The notes below the pieces were generated by a model, which worked only from the letters and a program-made list of their open reading frames with translations, did not search any database and was not told the DNA's origin. Both the position numbers and the translations under genes were made by a program. Shown here piece by piece: positions 51,616 to 58,427 of a DNA stretch of 64,000 nt. Source of the stretch: Bog-473 sp963717455 (lineage in GTDB: Bacteria > Actinomycetota > Acidimicrobiia > Acidimicrobiales > RAAP-2); assembly GCA_963717455.1 (NCBI GenBank), contig OY970336.1, forward strand, positions 1,860,001 to 1,924,000. Direction: 5' to 3'. Each line of letters starts with the position of its first letter. The first letter of the stretch is position 1.

Positions 51616-53078
51616 ATGAAATCAGCGAGGGAACGAATGGACATGAATGCTGCCTTCCAAGAGGTGGGCTCTTTTCGAGCGGCGGCCGCCATCTGCGGCA
51701 CCACCGACAAGACCGTCAAGCGGGCCGTGGCCAAGGCCCGGGCCGCTGAGGCGGGGCCATCAGGCTCTGAGGCGGTCGCCCACAACTACGACGATGTCGG
51801 CGCCATCATCGCCGAGCGGGTGGAACGCACCGACGGGCGGATCACGGCCAAGCGGCTGCTCCCGGTGGTCCGGGCCGCCGGCTATACCGGCTCGGCACGC
51901 AACCTGCGCCGAGCGGTGGCCGAGGCCAAGGCGAAGTGGCGCATGGACCATCACCGGGGCCGTCGGCCCGGGGTGTGGGCGCCAGGCGACGTGCTGGTCT
52001 TCGACTGGGGCCAGATCGGCCCGCTCTTCGTGTTCTGCGCCGTGCTGGCCTGGAGCCGCTTCCGCTTCGTCTCCTTCGCCGACAACCTCGGCGCGCAGAG
52101 CACCATGGCGGCGTTGGCCGAGTGCATGGAGACCATCGGGGCGGTGCCCAAGACCCTCCTCACCGATCGCATGGGCTGTCTGAAGGGCGCCACGGTGGCC
52201 GGGCTCGTGGTCCCCACCCCGGACTACGTGCGCTTCGTCACCCACTACCGCACGCGCCCTGACTTCTGCTGCGGGGCGGATCCCGAGTCCAAGGGTCTGG
52301 TCGAGAACCTGGTCGGCTACGTGAAGTCCGACCTCATGATCCCCGAAGAGCTCAGCGTGGCCGACCTGCCTTTAGCCAACGCCAAGGGGGGGATGTGGTG
52401 CACCGAGGTGAACGCGCAGGTGCACAGCGAGATCGCGGCGATCCCGGCCGAGCGTCTCGAGATCGAGCGCCCCCTGCTGGGCGACCTGCCCGCATTACGG
52501 GCCCGCATCGGCCACGTGGTGCTGCGCAAGGTCGACCGCCTCAGCTGTGTCCGCTTCGGCTCGGCCCGCTACTCGGTGCCGACGGTCCACATCGGGCGCA
52601 CGGTCGAGCTGCGGGTGGCCGATGGCGTGGTCATGGCCGTGTTCTTGGGCGAGATCATCGCCGAGCACGGACTCGTCGCCCTGGTGAGACGGCCATCTGT
52701 GACGACCACTACGGAGGAGCGCGACCCTTGCCCGCCCGGGCGGTGCGGCCCAAGACCGCAGCGGAGAAGGCGTTCGTCGCCCTCGGGCCGGCGGCCGAGG
52801 ACTTCATCAAGGCGGCCGCGGCGCGGGGGTCGACCACACTGGCGGCCGACCTCGTCGAGCTGTGCGCCATGGAGGCGGCCCACGGCCGGACGGCACTGGT
52901 GGCCGCCATTGAGCGCGCCGTCGAGTTCGGTCGCTTCCGGGCCCACGACGTGCGCTCCATCCTCGCCGCGGGCACCGGCGTGCCGCGACCGCGCCAACCC
53001 GGCGACGCCCTCATCGTCGACCTGCCCGCGGTCGCCGTGCGCTCGCTCGGTGACTACGCCATCGGGACCGAGTCATGA
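51616..53078 (+). pseudogene. IS21 transposase IstA, frameshifted
   Basis: The first frame shows an N-terminal helix-turn-helix (FRAAAAICGTTDKTVKRAV), then the DDE core: VLVFDWGQIGPLFVF, TLLTDRMGCLKGA and DPESKGLVENLVGYVKSD. The reading leaves this frame near 52676-52690 (EHGLVALV) and resumes in another as ETAICDDHYGGARPLPARAV, continuing to the stop at 53078. Unless sequencing or recoding explains it, the element is no longer autonomous. Confidence 0.85.
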
Positions 53079-53848
53079 GCACGACACCTCCTGCGCTCGC
53101 GGCGGACCTCGAGGCCGGGCTGCGGCGACTCCGTCTCGGTGCCATGCGCCGTCTGGCGCCCGAACTGCTGATGGTGGCCAAGACCCAGCGCTGGAAGCCC
53201 GAGGAGTTCTTACGTACGCTGGTCGAGGCCGAGATCGCCTCGCGTGACGCATCGAACGCCCGGGCCCGACTGCAGAGTGCGGCGTTCCCGGTGACCAAGA
53301 CGCTCGACGAGTTCGATGTGAACGCGTCATCGGTCGCCCGAGCCACCTTCGACTACTTGGTCAGCCTCGAGTGGATTACCGCCAAGGAGAATCTGTGTCT
53401 GGTGGGACCAGCGGGAACTGGGAAGTCCCACCTCCTCGTCGCTCTCGGACACCATGCGGTCGACGCCGGCAAGCGGGTGCGCTACTTCACCGCCACCGAC
53501 CTCGTCGAGACCCTCTATCGCGGACTGGCCGACAACTCCGTCGGCCGGGTGATCGAGCAGATCCTCAAGGCCGACCTGATCCTGATCGACGAGATCGGCT
53601 TCGCCCCGATGGATGACAACGGCGCTCAGCTGTTCTTCCGCGTCGTCGCCGCGGCCTATGAACGCCGCTCGCTCGGCATCGGCTCGCACTGGCCCTTCGA
53701 GGACTGGGGTCGCTTCCTCCCCGAGCACACGACCGCCGTCAGCTTGCTCGACCGGCTCTTGCACCACAGCGTCCTCGTTGCCACTTCCGGCGAGTCATTC
53801 CGCCTCAAGGAAGCTCGTCAGAAGGGAGGTGGCCCCAAGCTCACCTAG
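53075..53848 (+). CDS. istB: IS21 helper ATPase IstB
   Basis: A 257-residue IstB: LCLVGPAGTGKSHLLVALGH (Walker A), LILIDEIGFAPMD (Walker B) and a C-terminal HSVLVATSGESFRLKEAR segment. The frame is complete and overlaps the end of istA by four bases. Confidence 0.93.
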   Translation: MSTTPPALAADLEAGLRRLRLGAMRRLAPELLMVAKTQRWKPEEFLRTLVEAEIASRDASNARARLQSAAFPVTKTLDEFDVNASSVARATFDYLVSLEWITAKENLCLVGPAGTGKSHLLVALGHHAVDAGKRVRYFTATDLVETLYRGLADNSVGRVIEQILKADLILIDEIGFAPMDDNGAQLFFRVVAAAYERRSLGIGSHWPFEDWGRFLPEHTTAVSLLDRLLHHSVLVATSGESFRLKEARQKGGGPKLT

Positions 53849-53924
53849 AGTCAGGAATCACCGCGAGGGGTGCGTACTTCTGGTGGCCAAAACTGCGGAG
53901 TGGAAACTGGCCACGGACAACCCG

Positions 53925-53973
53925 GAACTGGAGATTCGTAGTCTCCTGTGATCGTCCGTTTCACCACCAGGGC
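53925..53973 (-). pseudogene. tRNA-Arg(ACG), 5' part, split by IS21-like element
   Basis: Acceptor GCCCTGG, D-arm, anticodon arm GGAGA-CTACGAA-TCTCC and variable loop. With 51404-51430 it forms a regular tRNA with T-arm CCGGG-TTCGAAT-CCTGG. Confidence 0.87.
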
Positions 53974-53974
53974 T

Positions 53975-54050
53975 TGGCGCCACAGACGGGCTTCGATCCC
54001 GTTACCTCCGCCTTGACGGGGCGGCGCTCTCACGATTGAGCTACTGCGGC
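53975..54050 (-). tRNA. tRNA-Asp(GTC), C33
   Basis: Acceptor GCCGCAG/CTGTGGC, anticodon arm CCGCC-CCGTCAA-GGCGG with C33, T-arm ACGGG-ATCGAAG-CCCGT. Discriminator G and encoded CCA. Confidence 0.9.
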
Positions 54051-54081
54051 ACGATGAGGCATTGACCGGGCCCCTCCGGCG

Positions 54082-54153
54082 CTCGGGAAGATGGGTTCGA
54101 ACCACCGTCTCTCGGTCCAGAGCCGAGCGTCCCTACCGCTGGACCACTCCCGA
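54082..54153 (-). tRNA. tRNA-Gln(CTG)
   Basis: Acceptor TCGGGAG/TTCCCGA, anticodon arm CTCGG-CTCTGGA-CCGAG, T-loop TTCGAAC. Discriminator G, no CCA. Confidence 0.89.
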
Positions 54154-54176
54154 ATACTGCGGTGCTGCATCACCGC

Positions 54177-54254
54177 TGGTCTGGTTGAACGGACTCGAAC
54201 CGCCGACCCCCCGGTCCCGAACCGGGTGCTCTGTCCAAACTGAGGTACAACCAG
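54177..54254 (-). tRNA. tRNA-Pro(CGG)
   Basis: Acceptor CTGGTTG/CAACCAG, anticodon arm CCCGG-TTCGGGA-CCGGG, T-loop TTCGAGT. Discriminator A and encoded CCA. Confidence 0.9.
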
Positions 54255-54282
54255 GTGTCGCGACCGGATGATCCCGGCCGAG

Positions 54283-54356
54283 TGCGCCCCGAGGGGCTCG
54301 AACCCCCGACGACATGGATTAAGAGTCCATCGCTCTACCAACTGAGCTAGAGGCGC
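54283..54356 (-). tRNA. tRNA-Lys(CTT)
   Basis: Acceptor GCGCCTC/GGGGCGC, anticodon arm ATGGA-CTCTTAA-TCCAT, T-arm GGGGG-TTCGAGC-CCCTC. Discriminator A, no CCA. Confidence 0.91.
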
Positions 54357-54357
54357 C

Positions 54358-54444
54358 TGGTGCGGGCGGAGAGGGTCGAACTCTCAAGGGTGTGAGCCCA
54401 CCGGGTTCTGAGCCCGGCGCGTCTTCCATTTCCGCCACGCCCGC
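54358..54444 (-). tRNA. tRNA-Leu(CAG)
   Basis: Long variable arm. Acceptor GCGGGCG/CGCCCGC, anticodon arm CCGGG-CTCAGAA-CCCGG, T-arm GAGAG-TTCGACC-CTCTC. Discriminator A and encoded CCA; one base from tRNA-Lys. Confidence 0.91.
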
Positions 54445-54445
54445 A

Positions 54446-54521
54446 TGGTGGACCCAGCCGGGCTCGAACCGGCACGCGTCTCGCTGCAAACGAGGTGCAC
54501 TGCCACTCGTGCTCTGGGCCC
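54446..54521 (-). tRNA. tRNA-Ala(TGC)
   Basis: Acceptor GGGCCCA/TGGGTCC, anticodon loop TTTGCAG, T-arm GCCGG-TTCGAGC-CCGGC. Discriminator A and encoded CCA. The G3:U70 Ala identity pair is present in the acceptor stem (third pair G-T). Confidence 0.88.
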
Positions 54522-54525
54522 AGGG

Positions 54526-54610
54526 TCCCGGTGGGTCGAATCGAACGACCGCAGGCACAAATGCCGCGCGGGTTACGGCCGCGCTCCTCTAGCCAACAGA
54601 GGTCACCGGG
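54526..54610 (-). tRNA. tRNA-Tyr(GTA), C33
   Basis: 85 bases with the long variable arm of bacterial tRNA-Tyr. Acceptor CCCGGTG/CACCGGG, anticodon arm CGCGG-CCGTAAC-CCGCG with C33, T-arm GGTCG-TTCGATT-CGACC. Discriminator A, no CCA. Confidence 0.9.
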
Positions 54611-54655
54611 GCGGGATCGGTCGGTGTGGCCGCGCCAATAGACGTGGCCCCGATC

Positions 54656-54687
54656 CCCAATCTGGCGTACTATTTAGTTGTCAATGT
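54656..54687 (-). repeat. 32-base inverted repeat flanking the array, right copy
   Basis: Complement matches 47455-47486 at 29 of 32 positions (TTGACAACTAAATAGTACGC in this copy). It lies between tRNA-Trp and tRNA-Tyr. TTGACA read in the array direction could be a -35 box, though no matching -10 is obvious. Confidence 0.85.
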
Positions 54688-54736
54688 GCGGTGGTTCATT
54701 TGCCTATTTAGGCAAAAAGGGCAAGGCTTCGCCCAG

Positions 54737-54808
54737 CAGGGGTGGCAGGAGTCGAACCCACGTCCGCCGGGTTGGAGCCGGCTGTCCGTTCCGCTGGACT
54801 ACACCCCT
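54737..54808 (-). tRNA. tRNA-Trp(CCA)
   Basis: Acceptor AGGGGTG/CACCCCT, anticodon arm GCCGG-CTCCAAC-CCGGC, T-arm GTGGG-TTCGACT-CCTGC. Discriminator G, no CCA. First tRNA of the array; the 126 bases to the next tRNA hold the flanking repeat and a TTGCCTA-TTTAGGCAA hairpin. Confidence 0.9.
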
Positions 54809-54850
54809 TCGAGTGATTGGCTATTCAGTTCTGCGTTCGGCCCAGGAACA

Positions 54851-54881
54851 CAAAAGAGCCGCCCCCTTCCGGAAGCGGCTC
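54851..54881 (-). terminator. Rho-independent-type terminator ahead of the array
   Basis: On the minus strand GAGCCGCTTCC and GGAAGGGGGCGGCTC form a stem followed by TTTTG. It would stop transcripts arriving from the acyl-CoA cluster, isolating the array, whose own promoter must then lie in 54809-54850 or within the array. Confidence 0.7.
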
Positions 54882-55368
54882 CTCAACGAACTGGACGAAT
54901 GTAAGTCCTAGTTATGCCGTTGAGGGCACCTCCTCGGGGTCGGTCGCGACCCAAATTGAAGGATTGGGCCTTCAATATCTGGGCCATGGCGCGCCCGCGC
55001 GACGTCAGAAGGCCTCTGAGGTCTTCTGAGTGCCGGTGCGGCCGGCAGCTATACGCGTAGGCGTGCTTCATGCTGGAAATGGTACACCAATGAGGTTCTG
55101 TATGGAACCACTTTCCAGTTTCCACACACATTTGTCGAGATGCATTTGGATATTGTGCGCTTGACCTATTCCTCATATCGGGAAGTGCCACAAAACCGCG
55201 ATCGCTCGAGCTCCCTGCGGATGGCGGCGGCCTGCAGCTCCACGTCGGCGCCGCTGAGCCGCAACCCCGACACGGCGGCCCGTAGGAGGTCGACGTTGGT
55301 CCGGCACGGCTGGGCGCAGCCCCCCCGGTGGCGTCAGCGGTAGTGCCGGCTGCCCGGCGGTTGCCTTA
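54882..55368. other. Gap between array and acyl-CoA cluster
   Basis: 487 bases. Hairpins: ATTGAAGG-ATTGGG-CCTTCAAT at 54955-54976 and CAGAAGGCCTC-T-GAGGTCTTCTG at 55006-55028. On the minus strand near 55190-55320 a frame reads NVDLLRAAVSGLRLSGADVE to a stop, looking like the tail of a lost gene I cannot identify. No intact gene seen. Confidence 0.55.
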
Positions 55369-56316
55369 TCAGCTGGTGGCGGCAGGTGATCCGGTGCGGC
55401 CGGGGATCTGACCGTTGGTCTCTGCGTTGGGAGCCGCCTGCTCCACCAGCGACGTGACGATGGGGCCGAGTTCCTCGGGATCCCATCTTGCTCCCCGGTC
55501 GGTGCCCGGTCCGGCGTGCCAACCCTCGGCCACGCTGATCCGGCCGCCGGCGACGTTGAACACCCGACCGGTGATATGGGACGACTCGCCGCTGGCGAGC
55601 CACGTCACCAACGGAGCGACATTGGACGGGTCACGCGGGTCCCACTCGCCCGGTGAGGGTTCCTTCACGCCTCGTGCCCGCGCGAGCTGCTCGGTCATCC
55701 GGGTCCGAGCGCCGGGTGCGATCGCGTTGACAGTGATCCCATAACGGGCGAGCTCCTTGGAGCCGATGATGGTGAACGCGGCGATCCCGGCCTTTGCTGC
55801 GCCGTAGTTAGTCTGGCCGACGTTGCCGTAGATGCCTGACGACGAGCTGGTGCAGATGATCCGCGCGTCGTTGCTCTCTCCTTCCTTTGATCGGTTCCGC
55901 CAGTAGTTGGCCGCCCAATGGGTGGGGCAAAAGGTTCCGCGCAGGTGCACGCGGACCACGTCGTCCCACTCGTCGATGGTCATGTTGACGAGCATGCGGT
56001 CGCGCAGGATACCGGCGTTGTTGATCAGGACGTCGAGGCCGCCGAAGATCTGGATCGCAGATTCGATCATCTGCTTGGCGGCGTCGAAGTTTGACACATC
56101 GTCATAGTTGGCGATTGCCTCGCCGCCCAACGCCTTGATGGCTTCGACCACTTCGGCCGCGGGCCCCTCGGAGCTCCCGGAGCCGTCGACCGAGCCGCCC
56201 ATGTCGTTGACCACCACTCTGGCTCCCTGGTGGGCCAGCTCGAGTGCGTGCTCGCGCCCCAGGCCCCGGCCGGCGCCCGTGACGATGGCAACCCGGCCTT
56301 CGCAGAGTCTTACCAC
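55369..56316 (-). CDS. Short-chain dehydrogenase (multifunctional-enzyme type)
   Basis: A 315-residue SDR. VAIVTGAGRGLGREHALELA, VVVNDMGGSVDGSGSSEGPA and LINNAGILRD are typical of the hydroxyacyl-CoA dehydrogenase domain of MFE-2/HSD17B4-like proteins; the active site YGAAKAG has Tyr and Lys. It likely oxidises a 3-hydroxyacyl-CoA. Last gene of the acyl-CoA cluster, 30 bases downstream of the dehydrogenase. Confidence 0.9.
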   Translation of the reverse strand: MVRLCEGRVAIVTGAGRGLGREHALELAHQGARVVVNDMGGSVDGSGSSEGPAAEVVEAIKALGGEAIANYDDVSNFDAAKQMIESAIQIFGGLDVLINNAGILRDRMLVNMTIDEWDDVVRVHLRGTFCPTHWAANYWRNRSKEGESNDARIICTSSSSGIYGNVGQTNYGAAKAGIAAFTIIGSKELARYGITVNAIAPGARTRMTEQLARARGVKEPSPGEWDPRDPSNVAPLVTWLASGESSHITGRVFNVAGGRISVAEGWHAGPGTDRGARWDPEELGPIVTSLVEQAAPNAETNGQIPGRTGSPAATS

Positions 56317-56346
56317 GGCTATTACCTGTGCTTTCTGTGCGTGTGC

Positions 56347-57615
56347 TTACTTTCTCTCCGCGCTCGGTTCCTTGGGCAGGCCGAGCGCCCGTTCCCCGAT
56401 GATGTTGCGCTGGATCTCGCTCGTCCCCGAGTAGATGGTGCCCGAGCGGCTGGAGAAGAACACGTCTTGCCAGTCGTCTGTCTCGTATCCGGGTCCGTCG
56501 GGACGCACCATGGCGCCGGCGCCGGCGATGGCGATGGCGATCTCGCCGAACCTCTTGTGGAACTCGCTCCAGTACAGCTTGTTGACCGAGGCCTCGGCCC
56601 CGGGCTCCTTGCCTTGGGCGAGCCCGGCCAGCAGCCGCAGGCCGGCGAAGCGCATCACCTGCACCTTCGCGTAGGACCAGGCCAGCTGCTGGCGAACGAG
56701 AGGGTCGGCGGCCCTGCCGTTCTTGCGCGCCATGTCGATCAGGTCCCACACCTCCTGCTCGAATCCGAGGTGCGCCGTCGTGGCGTTCCCGCCCCGCTCG
56801 AAACCGAGGGTGGTCATCGCCGGAGCCCAGCCATTGTTGAGCCCGCCGATAATGTTGAACAGCGGCGCCCGCGCATCCTCAAGGAAGTCCTCGCAGAACC
56901 CGGACGCGCCCGACATCTGCCTCAGGGGTTGGACGCGCACCCCGTTCTCGGGGGAAAAGGGCACCAATACATAGGAGAGGCCCCGATGCTTCGGCGCGTC
57001 CGGGTCGGTGCGGCAGAGGACGAAGATCATGTTCGCCCTCTGGGCTCCCGACGTCCACACCTTCTGCCCGGTGATGACGATCTCGTCACCGTCGACCACA
57101 CCACGCGTCTCGATCGCGCCGAGGTCGGAGCCGTGGTCGGGTTCGGAGTAACCCTGGCAATAGACGTCCTCGCCCGCGACGATCCTCGGCAAGAAGTGCT
57201 CACGCTGCTGCGGCGTCCCGTGGACGATGATCGCCGGTCCGACCAACGACTCGCCCATTCCCCGTCTCACCGCCGGCACGCCGGTCCGGCGCAGCTCCTC
57301 AGACCAAACTGCCACGCGCACGCCGTCCCAGCCCCGGCCACCCACTCCCACCGGCCACTGCGGGCAGATGAGCTTGGCGTCCTGCAGACGCGCTTCCCAT
57401 TCCTGGTGAAGCGGGTGCTCGCGGAGCTTGAGCATCTCCGCGCCTCGCCGGCCACCGGCCACCTGTTGGCCGCCCCAGTTGCTCAGGTCCTTGAGGCCCT
57501 GGGGCACGCTGGACTCGATCCACGCTCTCATCTCCAGGCGGAACCCGGTGATCTCCGGTCCGAGGTCGACGTCCATGGTCGTCGGCTTGGGGGCCGGCTT
57601 GGGCGCTGGTTTCAC
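56347..57615 (-). CDS. Acyl-CoA dehydrogenase
   Basis: A 422-residue FAD enzyme that introduces the 2,3-double bond. CQGYSEPDHGSDLGAIETR and GQKVWTSGAQRANMIFVL are the substrate/FAD segments, and IYSGTSEIQRNIIGERALGL closes the C-terminal domain. GTG 57615 overlaps the upstream SDR stop; ATG 57576 is an alternative that would drop a Pro/Lys-rich leader (KPAPKPAPKP). Function in fatty-acid or side-chain degradation. Confidence 0.91.
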   Translation of the reverse strand: MKPAPKPAPKPTTMDVDLGPEITGFRLEMRAWIESSVPQGLKDLSNWGGQQVAGGRRGAEMLKLREHPLHQEWEARLQDAKLICPQWPVGVGGRGWDGVRVAVWSEELRRTGVPAVRRGMGESLVGPAIIVHGTPQQREHFLPRIVAGEDVYCQGYSEPDHGSDLGAIETRGVVDGDEIVITGQKVWTSGAQRANMIFVLCRTDPDAPKHRGLSYVLVPFSPENGVRVQPLRQMSGASGFCEDFLEDARAPLFNIIGGLNNGWAPAMTTLGFERGGNATTAHLGFEQEVWDLIDMARKNGRAADPLVRQQLAWSYAKVQVMRFAGLRLLAGLAQGKEPGAEASVNKLYWSEFHKRFGEIAIAIAGAGAMVRPDGPGYETDDWQDVFFSSRSGTIYSGTSEIQRNIIGERALGLPKEPSAERK

Positions 57616-58415
57616 GGGGCCCCAGCCGCCAGCTCCGCCAGGAGGTCCTGGCTGTAAGCGACCCGGCCGGTAAGGCTCCGAGGCGGCCGACTGCAAAGCG
57701 CAAGCGCTGCCTCCGCCATCACCTCGGGTTGCTCGACGACCTGGTCCGGGTCATCGGGCCGGACCAGATGGTGAAAGACCGTGCCCGGCGTGGGCACCAC
57801 CCTGCTCGGAGAGAGCGAGTTGACCGCGATGTTCGCTTCCCACACCTCCGCCGCCAACCCCGTCGTAAACCGCTCCAGGGCCGCCTTGGCCATCCCGTAG
57901 ACGGTGCCGCCTCCACGCCACATCGGGCCCGGTGGGAGCGAGGGGTGGCGCGACGCGCCCGAAGAGATGTTGAGTATCCATCCCTGGCCGGCCGCGGCCA
58001 TGCCGGGAAGGACCCTCTGCGCGAGGTCCATCGGGGCGTAGACCTGGACCTCGAACATCAGCTGCAGGCGCTTCGGTGCGAAGTCGGCGATCGGGGTGAA
58101 GAAGGTGACGGCCGCGTTGTTGACCAGGATGTCGATGGGTCCGATGACGGCTTCGGTCTCTTGGATCAGCTGCTCCCGCTCCTCCGGCCTCGACAGGTCC
58201 GCCGCGATGGCGACCGCGTGCCCCCCGTCCTTCGTGATCCTCTCGACGGTCTCTTCGAGGCTCCCCTCGAACTGACTGGTTCCCGGCTCGACCGTCCTGG
58301 CGGTCACCGCCACCGTGGCACCTTCGGCGGCGAAGCGCTCTGCGACGGCCATTCCTATCCCGCGGCTGGCGCCGGTGACCAGGGCTGTGCGGCTGGCGAG
58401 GAGGCTGCTCGTCAT
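57612..58415 (-). CDS. Short-chain dehydrogenase/reductase
   Basis: A 267-residue classical SDR: TALVTGASRGIGMAVAERF, ILVNNAAVTFF, SSGASRHP with the catalytic Ser, and VYGMAKAALERF with Tyr and Lys. It is translationally coupled to the acyl-CoA dehydrogenase by a four-base overlap and follows the synthetase by 12 bases. Substrate probably an acyl-CoA intermediate. Confidence 0.9.
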   Translation of the reverse strand: MTSSLLASRTALVTGASRGIGMAVAERFAAEGATVAVTARTVEPGTSQFEGSLEETVERITKDGGHAVAIAADLSRPEEREQLIQETEAVIGPIDILVNNAAVTFFTPIADFAPKRLQLMFEVQVYAPMDLAQRVLPGMAAAGQGWILNISSGASRHPSLPPGPMWRGGGTVYGMAKAALERFTTGLAAEVWEANIAVNSLSPSRVVPTPGTVFHHLVRPDDPDQVVEQPEVMAEAALALCSRPPRSLTGRVAYSQDLLAELAAGAP

Positions 58416-58427
58416 AGGTCGTTCTCC

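Larger units (their letters stand above)
51431..53919 (+). mobile_element. IS21-family element 2 (2,489 bp) in tRNA-Arg
   Basis: Both ends carry TGTCCGTGGCCA as an inverted repeat (51431-51442 and complement at 53908-53919). ACCCG is duplicated at 51426-51430 and 53920-53924. The left end holds about four repeats of a GGCCA...AGTCCGCAC motif, as in IS21. It carries istA (frameshifted) and istB and differs in sequence from the IS21-like element at 28.5 kb. Confidence 0.92.
47505..54808 (-). other. tRNA array: 33 tRNA loci, all 20 amino acids
   Basis: All tRNAs read leftwards, from Trp at 54808 to Leu(GAG) at 47505, then rtcB. Without the two IS insertions the array spans only about 3.15 kb. 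Anticodons read: Trp CCA, Tyr GTA, Ala TGC, Leu CAG, Lys CTT, Pro CGG, Gln CTG, Asp GTC, Arg ACG (split), Arg CCG, one degenerate, Arg CCT, Ser GCT, Ser CGA, Glu TTC, Glu CTC, Asn GTT (split), Cys GCA, Gly GCC, Gly TCC, Gln TTG, Thr TGT, Phe GAA, Val GAC, Ile GAT, Lys TTT, Val CAC, His GTG, Met/Ile CAT, Ile TAT, one CAA, Thr CGT, Leu GAG. A 53-codon gene lies inside. Confidence 0.9.

Noticed and set aside
47505..54808. CRISPR-like regular spacing of repeated motifs (GGTTCGAA-type words every 70-90 bases)
   Set aside because: The words are T-arms of tRNA genes; flanks pair into acceptor and anticodon stems and no constant direct repeat exists.
54883..55191. Minus-strand 102-residue frame in the gap before the acyl-CoA cluster
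   Set aside because: It covers two perfect hairpins and the array terminator region, has no ribosome-binding site and no recognised domain.
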